DNA from: Terriglobales bacterium
GTDB taxonomy: Bacteria; Acidobacteriota; Terriglobia; Terriglobales; Gp1-AA117
Direction: 5' to 3'
Assembly: GCA_030150795.1 (NCBI GenBank)
Contig: JASLFF010000457.1
Span: 1-6,450, forward strand
Length of the DNA: 6,450 nt
Shown here: one piece after another, positions 1-5,717 of the stretch
How the letters are laid out: each line of letters opens with the position of its first letter
Position numbering within the stretch: the stretch's first letter is position 1
Position numbers and translations under genes: made by a program
Notes under the pieces: generated by a model
Databases searched by the model: none
What the model was told of the DNA's origin: nothing
Seen by the model: the letters and a program-made list of their open reading frames with translations, nothing else

Positions 1-96
1 ATTGTCCACGCATACAACGTGGTTCCCTTCCGCCAGCAGCGTATCGCACAGATGCGATCCCACGAATCCCGCTCCGCCTGTCATCAATACCCGCAT
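1..96 (-). CDS. NAD-dependent epimerase/dehydratase (SDR family), N-terminal fragment
   Basis: Only the first 32 codons are in the window; the gene runs off the left edge, reading leftward from an ATG at 94-96. The translation begins [20 protein letters not shown] and continues to VVCVDN. This is the Rossmann-fold start of extended SDR enzymes: the beta1 strand, the Gly-rich NAD(P)-binding motif GGAGFVG (TGxxGxxG type, residues 6-13) and the second beta strand ending in the acidic residue that binds the NAD ribose. The wording is especially close to UDP-glucuronate decarboxylase and UDP-glucose 4-epimerase type proteins, which are cytosolic and make nucleotide sugars for polysaccharides. The exact substrate cannot be told from 32 residues. 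A purine-rich GAGAGGGA lies about 9 bases upstream of the ATG as a plausible ribosome binding site. The gene is co-oriented with the GH-like gene behind it, which suggests a shared polysaccharide locus. Confidence 0.85.
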   Translation of the reverse strand, partial: MRVLMTGGAGFVGSHLCDTLLAEGNHVVCVDN

Positions 97-121
97 AGAA
101 GTTTTTCCCTCTCAACAAAGC

Positions 122-184
122 TTGTCATCCTGAGCGACTACGAGCGACGCAGGAGCGAGGAGGAGTCGAAGGACCCCGAGGATA
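122..184. repeat. Dispersed intergenic repeat of the GTCATCCTGAGCG...GTCGAAGGACC type
   Basis: The spacer between the GH-like gene and the epimerase holds a segment starting TTGTCATCCTGAGCGAC and ending GGAGTCGAAGGACCCCGAGG. The two ends match a short element recalled from many acidobacterial and other soil bacterial genomes (GTCATCCTGAGCG... GCGAAGGACC). Between them the copy carries an irregular run of roughly 10-base units (GAGCGACTAC, GAGCGACGCA, GGAGCGAGGA, GGAGTCGAAG), so it looks like an expanded or degenerate version. No second copy was seen in this window, so its repeat status rests on recognition, not on an internal comparison. The element sits where the epimerase's leader or promoter should be. 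The rest of the 97-266 spacer shows no gene. Confidence 0.5.
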
Positions 185-266
185 CGTCATCCACCCATGC
201 CGCTTCAGGAAGTTCTCTTGAAAAACACTTGATCCAGCCAGCCGCCAACACTACCTGCAAACCATT

Positions 267-1364
267 CTACCGCTCTCCGGCTTGCATCCCGCTGATTGTG
301 CTGTTGCCGCCGCAGTGACCTATGCTGCGTTCCACGTCGGTTCCTTCTTCATAATCATTCCACGTTTCCACCAGCAGGTACGGAGCGGCATTTTGCGATC
401 CATAATATTTGCGGAACACCCGCAGCACGTCTTCAAAGGTCTTGCCGCAACGATAAGCAATGTGCCGGTTGCGGCTCCATGAAGCCTTGCTGTCGTCAAA
501 GCCCGGCCACACCGCGCCCACTGCCATCTTGTCCCGATGGTGCTGCTGCATGTTGCGATAAAAATAATTCAGGTAGTCTTCGCCGTAGTTGCTGCCGTCG
601 CGCGCCCAGCCGTCTTTGCCCGGCTGCACCCACGCGTAGTATCCATCAAACGCGTCCGGATATTTCTCGCTCATGTCCTTGTAGATCAGCAGCGGAGGAT
701 CAGGCCATGATCGGGTGACCTGCCGAATGCGGTTCCAATCGGTGTTGGACTCCTTGGGAAAAATAAAGATCACCGGACGCCCGTTATAGCGCAGATAAGC
801 GGAGCGCGAAGGCCCAGCTTCCGGCCCAATGTAGCGATCGTAAAGATATTGCAGGTCTACAATCACCGCGTCCGTGTCATAGCCGGGATGGTCAACCGCT
901 TCGTCATACTGAGCCGCGACCTTAAAACTGGGATCGGCGCCGGCAGCCTGCTGCATCAGCCCGTAAGCCTGGTCTTCAAACTCCTTGCGCGGGCCATACC
1001 AGTTCACCACAAAGCCGCTGATGTTCAGCTCTTTGGCCTTGGCAATCTGCTGCCGTAGAACATTGGGATCATGGCATGAATAGCCCACGTTGATATGGGC
1101 TTTCTGCCCGAACCAAGGCTGATAAATGGCCAGCAACTTGGGGCTGCCTTCCGGCGCGCGTCCCTGCGCAGCCAGCGATTCGCGCGGATTGATCTTGGCC
1201 GCGCAGCCCGTTGCGCCGGCCATCATCAGCAAAGAGAGCATTGCCATCACCAGCAGCGCGATGGCCCGGAAATCTGCGGTGCGCCGCAGGCGTGAAACAC
1301 GCTCCAGAGAAGTATCCAGTTTGGAGAAAATATCTTTGGAAATAGAGATAAGAATGCCCTTCAT
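267..1364 (-). CDS. Membrane-anchored or lipoprotein glycoside hydrolase, GH71/GH99-like
   Basis: 365 residues, probably a TIM-barrel glycosidase acting outside the cytoplasmic membrane. Residues 1-33 are polar and basic. Residues 34-52 are a hydrophobic segment preceded by the basic stretch RLRR and ending AGATGC (Cys54), a weak lipobox because Ala is at -3. The segment may be a lipoprotein signal or a simple membrane anchor. The mature part has YQPWFG (81-86, first barrel strand), NISGFVVNWYGP (114-125) and near the C-terminus VETWNDYEEGTDVE (332-345). These motifs match the glycoside hydrolase clan containing GH99 endo-alpha-mannosidases (WNEWHEGT-like) and GH71 alpha-1,3-glucanases (TWNDY-like). 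By that comparison the acid/base pair would be Asp337 and Glu340, an inference. The substrate is unknown. The ATG at 1362-1364 has only a weak upstream GGCAGG, and a start nearer the hydrophobic segment is possible. A nucleotide-sugar enzyme follows on the same strand, which fits polysaccharide synthesis or trimming. Confidence 0.75.
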   Translation of the reverse strand: MKGILISISKDIFSKLDTSLERVSRLRRTADFRAIALLVMAMLSLLMMAGATGCAAKINPRESLAAQGRAPEGSPKLLAIYQPWFGQKAHINVGYSCHDPNVLRQQIAKAKELNISGFVVNWYGPRKEFEDQAYGLMQQAAGADPSFKVAAQYDEAVDHPGYDTDAVIVDLQYLYDRYIGPEAGPSRSAYLRYNGRPVIFIFPKESNTDWNRIRQVTRSWPDPPLLIYKDMSEKYPDAFDGYYAWVQPGKDGWARDGSNYGEDYLNYFYRNMQQHHRDKMAVGAVWPGFDDSKASWSRNRHIAYRCGKTFEDVLRVFRKYYGSQNAAPYLLVETWNDYEEGTDVERSIGHCGGNSTISGMQAGER

Positions 1365-1655
1365 GACCTGCCAACTGCAATAAGCTATTTAATGACTTTC
1401 AGTTGGATGAAAAAGCAGCAGTTTGGGATGGATAGGGGCGAACGCCGGTGGCCAAGTGCCGCGACTGAGGAGAAGTTGGAAACAGCCCAGGAATCTTTCC
1501 GACACAAAGAGTGCCGGAAAAGTTGCCGGATTACAGTCGGTCACAACACTTTAGTACTACGTCCTTTCCCTCTGCCCCTTATTTTCAAACACGTTACTAG
1601 GGGAAATCCCAGTGGGTCGAAAAGGCCGCAAGTCATGCTACGATAATTTTCCGCA
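1365..1655. other. Divergent intergenic region between GH-like gene and orphan permease
   Basis: This 291-base stretch separates the minus-strand GH-like gene from the plus-strand permease and must hold the promoters of both. No convincing gene was found on either strand; the open frames here lack start signals and recognisable protein features. A short imperfect direct repeat (GTGCCGGAAAAGTTGCCGGA, 1511-1530) and a pyrimidine-rich run (1561-1582) are visible, without a clear function. No good TTGACA-type -35 box is seen for either gene. Confidence 0.6.
1636..1644 (+). promoter_or_regulatory. Possible extended -10 element for the orphan permease
   Basis: TGCTACGAT fits an extended -10 (TGn plus TACGAT), and an overlapping GATAAT (1642-1647) is a second candidate. 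No matching -35 is present. Transcription from here would start about 5 bases before the ATG at 1656, which would explain why no Shine-Dalgarno sequence precedes that start. The assignment is weak and based on sequence resemblance only. Confidence 0.3.
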
Positions 1656-4124
1656 ATGTCAGCCTTTGCACGTGATCTCCGCTATGCCTTCCGGGCTTTT
1701 GGCAAGAGTCCGGGCTTTGCCGTGGCTGCAATCCTTTCGCTGGCCATTGGAATTGGCGCCAACACAGCCATCTTTAGCATTACCAGCGCATTGCTGCTTC
1801 GTCCGCTGCCTTATAAAGATGCAGATCGCCTGGTGATCATGTGGAACACCTCACCCGGGCTGGGCATTACCCGGGACTGGTTTTCCAGCGCGCAGTATTT
1901 CGACATCAAGAACAACCATCACGGATTTGAGCAGGTTGCCATGGCTGTTGGCGGCAATTACAACCTGACCGGTGAAGGCGAGCCGGAACGCGTTGGCGTA
2001 GTCAGGGTTTCCAGCAACCTATTGCCGATGCTGGGCGCGCAGCCGGCGCAGGGCCGCCTGTTTAACCCCGACGACGACCGCTATGGCGGCCCCAACGTTG
2101 CGGTCCTGGGATATGGCCTTTGGGCACGCCGTTACGGTTCAAATCCGCACATGGTGGGCAGGCACATTACCATCAACACCCATGACTATGAGGTGATCGG
2201 GGTCTTGCCGAAAAGTTTTTCTCTACCCCGCGAGGTCATGCCCACGCTCGACGGCTCGGAGCAATGCGACCTGCTGCTTCCCATGCCTCAGATCCCGACT
2301 CTTACGACGGAACGCGGGCATGAGGATTACAACATCATCGGCAAGCTAAAGCCGGGAGTTACGCTGGAACAGGCCCGCGCTGAGATGAACACCATCACGG
2401 CCCACCTGCGCCAGGACCATCCGGACGTTTATCCTCCAAATGGCAACCTTACGTTTATAATTTTGCCGCTGCTGGAACAGGTGGTGGGCAATGTTCGCCA
2501 TACGCTGTGGGTGCTGCTGGCAGCCGTTGCATGCGTGCTGCTGATTGCATGCGTGAACGTTGCCAATCTCTTGTTGTCGCGAGCGGTTGGACGGCAAAGA
2601 GAAGTTGCGATTCGCACCGCGGTAGGCGCAAGCACTGGCCGCATCATCCGCCAGTTGCTCACGGAAAGTGTTTTGCTCGCGCTTTGCGGCGGCGTTCTGG
2701 GTGTCGTCTTTGCTTTTATCGGTATCCACTGGACCCATGTACTTGGGCCAAAAAGCGTCCCGCGACTGGCCGAAATCAGCGTTCGTAGTGACGCGCTGTG
2801 GTTTACCCTGCTCATCTCCATTGGATCGGGGATACTTTTTGGCCTTGCTCCGGCATTGCGCATTGCTCGCGTTGATCTGATCACCACTCTCAAGGATTCC
2901 GATCGCGGCTCTGCAGGCGCCAGCGCCATGTGGGGGCGCGGCAACAATCTGCGGCGCTTACTGGTCATTGCCGAACTGGCTATTTCAGTGGTGGTTTTGG
3001 CTGTGGCCGGACTGTTGCTGCGCAGCTTGATTCGCCTGCAGCACGTTGATCCAGGGTTCAATGCCGCCAACGTGCTGACGCTGGAACTTACCTTCAGCGG
3101 AGATACGTACAAAGATCCGGTAGTTGTTCGCGCCGTGTGCCGCCAGTTACTGGAAAACCTGGAGCGCCTGCCGGGCGCGGTGACTGCAGGGGGCGTTTCT
3201 TCTCTGCCGCTCAGCAATATGGATGCATGGGGTCCTATCACCGTAGAAGGCCGGGTGCTTTCGCCGGGCGAAAGATTTATCAATGCCGATGAGCGTGTTG
3301 TGGCCGGACATTATTTTGAGACCATGCAGATTCCGCTGCTCAAAGGCCGCTTATTCAACGAGCAGGATACGCCGGACAAACCAATGGTTGCGGTGGTGGA
3401 TGAATTCATGGCACAGCAGCTCTGGCCCAACCAGGACCCACTGGGCAAGCGCATCAGGTTTGGGGACCTGGCCGCTAAACCGGTGTGGACCACCGTGGTC
3501 GGCGTGGTTGGCAGAATTAAACAGGATACGCTGGACTCCGATTCGCGCATCGCTTTCTATATTCCCCATAGCCAGTTCATCAGTCGATTGCTCAACATCG
3601 TTTTGCGAACCACCACTGATCCCGCTTCTATCACTGCTGCCGTCAGCCATGAACTGCATGAGGTTGACCGCGATCTCCCGCTTTACGGCGTGGTCACCAT
3701 GGACCAGCGCGTAGCGGAGTCTTTAGCACGGCGGCGCTTTGCCGCGGTCTTGCTGGCGGTGTTTGCCGGCTTTGCTCTGGCGCTCGCGGCCATTGGCATT
3801 TATGGCGTCATGGCCTATCTGGTCATTCAAGGCACACGGGAAATCGGCATTCGCATGGCGCTGGGCGCAACTCAGCGCACCGTGCTCAGGCTGGTGGTAA
3901 AGCAAGGCATGACGCTGGCGCTGGGAGGCGTAGCTATCGGCCTGATTGCGGCGCTTGCATTCGGCCGTCTGGTCAGCGGCCTTCTCTACGGCGTCACATA
4001 CACTGACCCGCTCACATTCGCCGGTATCGCCGTATTGCTCACGATTGTTGCGCTCATCGCCAGCTATATTCCTGCGCGCCGCGCCGCCCGTATCGATCCT
4101 ATGATTTCTTTGCGTTGGGAATAA
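1656..4124 (+). CDS. ADOP-type ABC transporter permease (duplicated MacB-PCD/FtsX)
   Basis: 822 residues, an inner-membrane permease of the acidobacterial duplicated orphan permease group, related to MacB/LolC. It begins DLRYAFRAFGKSPGFAVAAI, followed by AIGIGANTAIFSI and LLLRPLPY (about 31-53), the hallmark N-terminus with a first membrane helix. A MacB-type periplasmic domain spans about 55-270. An FtsX block with helices at about 283-305, 335-357 and 381-400 follows, with REVAIRTAVGAS (315-326). A central helix (about 434-456) opens the second half: periplasmic domain about 460-685, then FtsX helices at about 697-722, 750-770 and 784-804 with REIGIRMALGAT (718-729). The end, IPARRAARIDP and SLRWE, is typical. 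It lacks the N-terminal helical extension some family members carry. No ATPase gene is adjacent, so its partner and substrate are unknown; peptide, lipid or drug export is an inference from MacB. The start is fixed by an in-frame TAA at 1644-1646, and no clear ribosome binding site is seen. Confidence 0.92.
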   Translation: MSAFARDLRYAFRAFGKSPGFAVAAILSLAIGIGANTAIFSITSALLLRPLPYKDADRLVIMWNTSPGLGITRDWFSSAQYFDIKNNHHGFEQVAMAVGGNYNLTGEGEPERVGVVRVSSNLLPMLGAQPAQGRLFNPDDDRYGGPNVAVLGYGLWARRYGSNPHMVGRHITINTHDYEVIGVLPKSFSLPREVMPTLDGSEQCDLLLPMPQIPTLTTERGHEDYNIIGKLKPGVTLEQARAEMNTITAHLRQDHPDVYPPNGNLTFIILPLLEQVVGNVRHTLWVLLAAVACVLLIACVNVANLLLSRAVGRQREVAIRTAVGASTGRIIRQLLTESVLLALCGGVLGVVFAFIGIHWTHVLGPKSVPRLAEISVRSDALWFTLLISIGSGILFGLAPALRIARVDLITTLKDSDRGSAGASAMWGRGNNLRRLLVIAELAISVVVLAVAGLLLRSLIRLQHVDPGFNAANVLTLELTFSGDTYKDPVVVRAVCRQLLENLERLPGAVTAGGVSSLPLSNMDAWGPITVEGRVLSPGERFINADERVVAGHYFETMQIPLLKGRLFNEQDTPDKPMVAVVDEFMAQQLWPNQDPLGKRIRFGDLAAKPVWTTVVGVVGRIKQDTLDSDSRIAFYIPHSQFISRLLNIVLRTTTDPASITAAVSHELHEVDRDLPLYGVVTMDQRVAESLARRRFAAVLLAVFAGFALALAAIGIYGVMAYLVIQGTREIGIRMALGATQRTVLRLVVKQGMTLALGGVAIGLIAALAFGRLVSGLLYGVTYTDPLTFAGIAVLLTIVALIASYIPARRAARIDPMISLRWE

Positions 4125-4126
4125 CT

Positions 4127-4843
4127 CTACTCGTCATATTCGCTGGAGCCTTGCACCCAGATAAATGACTGCAAGTCAATCATGTCCCGGGGAGCCAAAT
4201 CTTCAAGATCGCCGCGCGCTGTCTCAGCAAATTCCAGGCAGTTCGCATATGTACTCCACTCCGGTCGAGATTGATAATGAAACGGGAAACCATATTCGTG
4301 GGCCGCAGTCCGGGTGACATTGGGCTTCAAAAAGATGTGTTTTTCGGGCTGCGCCAAAAAGCCGAATACCGTCACAATGGGCCATGTTGAGACGCGCGTC
4401 TGTTTGCGCGGCAGCTCCGCAACAACGCCGCACCACGCATCAAACCTTTCCTGCAGCCTTCCTTTGCCATAGAGAAAGGCATAAAGTCCCGTGGCAAACA
4501 TCCGTGCGCCGGCGGCAGGCTTTACCGCATCACGCAGCGCCATCTTCTCGAATGAAAAAATCAGGTTCGTCCGCGCTTCAATCCTTACCGCGCGCAAGGC
4601 CACCTCGGCATAATCGCCTTCGCGCAGCAATCGCGAGAAAGCCGGCTGGTTCAGCATGCGCTCCCATTCCCTGTTGGCATTCCATTTGTAATCGCGCTCC
4701 CACGCAAGGTAGGTTTCATCCTCAAAGCCATCTGGGAAGAAGCGAAGAAACTTGCGGCGGCAACGCCTGGCCGCGGGCGAAATTTGGTCTCGATGAACTT
4801 CTCTTGAGCGAGGCTGAGCTAGTGCAAGATTGCTGGCGCGCAT
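4127..4843 (-). CDS. Conserved hypothetical protein
   Basis: About 238 residues from the preferred ATG at 4841-4843 (MRASNLALAQPR). I do not recognise a named domain, but the sequence resembles an uncharacterised family seen in soil bacteria. Visible landmarks are a basic start, then FPDGFEDETYLAWERDYKWN, RIEARTNLIFSFEKMALRDA, WPIVTVFGFLAQPEKHIFLK, EYGFPFHYQSRPEWSTYA and the C-terminal RDMIDLQSFIWVQGS. There is no signal peptide or membrane helix, so it is probably a soluble cytoplasmic protein. It is rich in aromatic and charged residues with mixed helix and strand, and no catalytic motif could be named. AAGGGGGA lies 8 bases before this ATG, a good ribosome binding site. A longer version starting from TTG at 4936 is open but has no such site and would add 31 low-quality residues. 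The gene converges on the permease with only two bases between stop codons and is divergent from the DUF4160-DUF2442 pair. Confidence 0.75.
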   Translation of the reverse strand: MRASNLALAQPRSREVHRDQISPAARRCRRKFLRFFPDGFEDETYLAWERDYKWNANREWERMLNQPAFSRLLREGDYAEVALRAVRIEARTNLIFSFEKMALRDAVKPAAGARMFATGLYAFLYGKGRLQERFDAWCGVVAELPRKQTRVSTWPIVTVFGFLAQPEKHIFLKPNVTRTAAHEYGFPFHYQSRPEWSTYANCLEFAETARGDLEDLAPRDMIDLQSFIWVQGSSEYDE

Positions 4844-4994
4844 GTCGTGGATCCCCCTTGTTCCCGTTGGATTCACGAATACTGCAGAGGTTTGGCAACA
4901 ATCGAGGGCTGCAGCTGTTAGCGCTGATGTAATCAAGTGCGGGCTACGTACGGTGCGTCCTTTCCTAACTTTGTAATAAGCATATTTATTGCCA

Positions 4995-5018
4995 ATAAAC
5001 CTAACCGCTTAGGTTTAT
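4995..5018. promoter_or_regulatory. Perfect inverted repeat, probable operator of the DUF4160-DUF2442 operon
   Basis: Left arm ATAAACCTAA (4995-5004) and right arm TTAGGTTTAT (5009-5018) are exact reverse complements around a 4-base centre CCGC. Ten matched base pairs in a symmetric site are typical of a dimeric helix-turn-helix repressor. The right arm runs into the likely -10 box, so a bound protein would block RNA polymerase. It lies only 15 bases before the GTG start. Autoregulation by one of the two downstream proteins is an inference, since neither has an obvious helix-turn-helix domain. As RNA it could form a hairpin, but without a T tract it is not a terminator. Confidence 0.6.
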
Positions 5019-5021
5019 GAT
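5016..5021 (+). promoter_or_regulatory. Likely -10 box of the DUF4160-DUF2442 operon
   Basis: TATGAT matches TATAAT at five of six positions and overlaps the palindrome's right arm. TTGCCA (4989-4994) matches a -35 box at five of six, but the 21-base spacing is too long for a standard sigma-70 promoter, so it may be coincidental or need an activator. Initiation about 7 bases downstream would give a transcript starting almost at the GTG at 5033, which fits the lack of a ribosome binding site there. Confidence 0.4.
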
Positions 5022-5032
5022 AAGATTTAACA

Positions 5033-5281
5033 GTGCCAACAGTTCTCCGCTTCGATGGATTGCGTGTTGTTATCTATCCCAACGATCACCGCCCAGTTCA
5101 TGTCCACGTTATTGGTCGAGGCTGTGAGGCAGTATTCAATATGAACTGTTGGACCGGACCAGCCGAACTTCGCGAGAATTACGGCTTCCCCAAGCGAGCG
5201 CTATCGCACATTAGCAGCGTATTGACTGAACACTTGGAAGAACTTTGTAACAGATGGGAGGAAGTTCATGGCATTGCATGA
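5033..5281 (+). CDS. DUF4160 domain-containing protein
   Basis: 82 residues covering the whole DUF4160 domain. It starts MPTVLRFDGLRVVIYPNDHR, the characteristic family opening, with the conserved His-rich stretch YPNDHRPVHVHV (15-26), followed by GCEAVFNMNC, GPAELRENYGF (42-52) and a C-terminal helix HLEELCNRWEEVHG (67-80). The protein is small, soluble and has no signal peptide. Its biochemical function is not established to my knowledge. The family is often encoded just before DUF2442 proteins, and that arrangement has the look of a toxin-antitoxin-like pair; here too the next gene is DUF2442. The GTG start is forced by an in-frame TAA at 5021-5023 and by agreement with the family N-terminus. 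There is no Shine-Dalgarno sequence, so leaderless or near-leaderless translation is likely. It overlaps the next gene by 14 bases. Confidence 0.88.
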   Translation: MPTVLRFDGLRVVIYPNDHRPVHVHVIGRGCEAVFNMNCWTGPAELRENYGFPKRALSHISSVLTEHLEELCNRWEEVHGIA

Positions 5282-5681
5282 TGACTTCGAGATAGCTAAA
5301 CAGCGGGCCAAAGCCCTTCAATCCTCTCTTCCAAAGGCAGTTTCTGCCCACTATGACCGCAAGAGCGGGCGTATTGTAGTCGATCTAAGCTCTAGACTGA
5401 CTCTGAGTTTTTCACCAGATGATGCACAGGGGCTGGAAAATGCCAAGCCGTCTCAGTTGGATGAAATTGAAATAACTCCATCAGGTTTTGGAATTCACTT
5501 TCCCAAACTGGATGCAGACCTATACGTTCCGGGTCTCTTGGAAGGTCTTCTGGGCTCAAAGAAGTGGATGGCGTCAAGACTTGGCCAAGCCGGCGGCCAA
5601 TCCACGAGCACGGCCAAGCGCTCAGCTTCCAGAGCGAACGGGAGACTTGGCGGAAGGCCGAAAAAAGCTGCGAGGGGCTAA
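5268..5681 (+). CDS. DUF2442 domain-containing protein with basic C-terminal tail
   Basis: 137 residues. The N-terminal 20 residues form a charged helix. The DUF2442 fold spans roughly 24-98: AHYDRKSGRIVVDLSSRLTL, then SFSPDDAQGLENA (47-59) and the conserved GFGIHFPKLDADLYVPGL (73-90), ending LEGLLGSKKWM. The tail (about 105-137) is Gly/Ser/Arg/Lys-rich and contains NGRLGGRPKKA; the GRPKK core resembles an AT-hook, so DNA binding is possible but unproven. Members often sit next to DUF4160 genes, as here. Function is unknown; a partner or antitoxin and autoregulator role is an inference from the overlap, the tail and the upstream palindrome. The ATG at 5268 lies inside the DUF4160 gene and has a strong ribosome binding site (GGGAGGAAG, ending 3 bases before it), which indicates coupled and probably higher expression than the leaderless upstream gene. 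Confidence 0.87.
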   Translation: MALHDDFEIAKQRAKALQSSLPKAVSAHYDRKSGRIVVDLSSRLTLSFSPDDAQGLENAKPSQLDEIEITPSGFGIHFPKLDADLYVPGLLEGLLGSKKWMASRLGQAGGQSTSTAKRSASRANGRLGGRPKKAARG

Positions 5682-5717
5682 GAGTTCAGATTTCATTACC
5701 GCTTCTAAAGGTTCCCG

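Larger units (their letters stand above)
4844..5032. other. Divergent AT-rich intergenic region
   Basis: This 189-base region lies between the minus-strand hypothetical gene and the plus-strand DUF4160 gene. Its right part (about 4960-5030) is clearly more AT-rich than the neighbouring genes and carries a palindrome and a -10 box, listed separately. The left part (4844-4936) is open in the hypothetical gene's frame but is more likely its leader. No convincing promoter for the minus-strand gene was found. Confidence 0.6.

Noticed and set aside
19..318. Plus-strand open frame over the left end
   Set aside because: It runs antisense to the epimerase start, through the repeat element and into the GH-like gene, and has no protein-like features.
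2429..3283. Long open frame on the minus strand opposite the permease
   Set aside because: It lies wholly inside the permease gene, is Ser/Arg/Thr-rich without domain features, has no ribosome binding site, and the plus-strand protein is a clear family member.
4384..4932. Plus-strand open frame opposite the hypothetical gene
   Set aside because: The translation is Arg/Ala/Pro/His-rich low-complexity typical of an antisense shadow; the minus-strand product has protein-like conserved segments and a good ribosome binding site.
4844..4936. TTG-started N-terminal extension of the hypothetical protein
   Set aside because: The 31 extra residues look non-conserved, no ribosome binding site precedes the TTG, while AAGGGGGA sits 8 bases before the ATG at 4841-4843.
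4989..5021. Standard sigma-70 promoter with TTGCCA as -35 and TATGAT as -10
   Set aside because: Both boxes match well individually, but the 21-base spacer is too long, so only the -10 box is kept.
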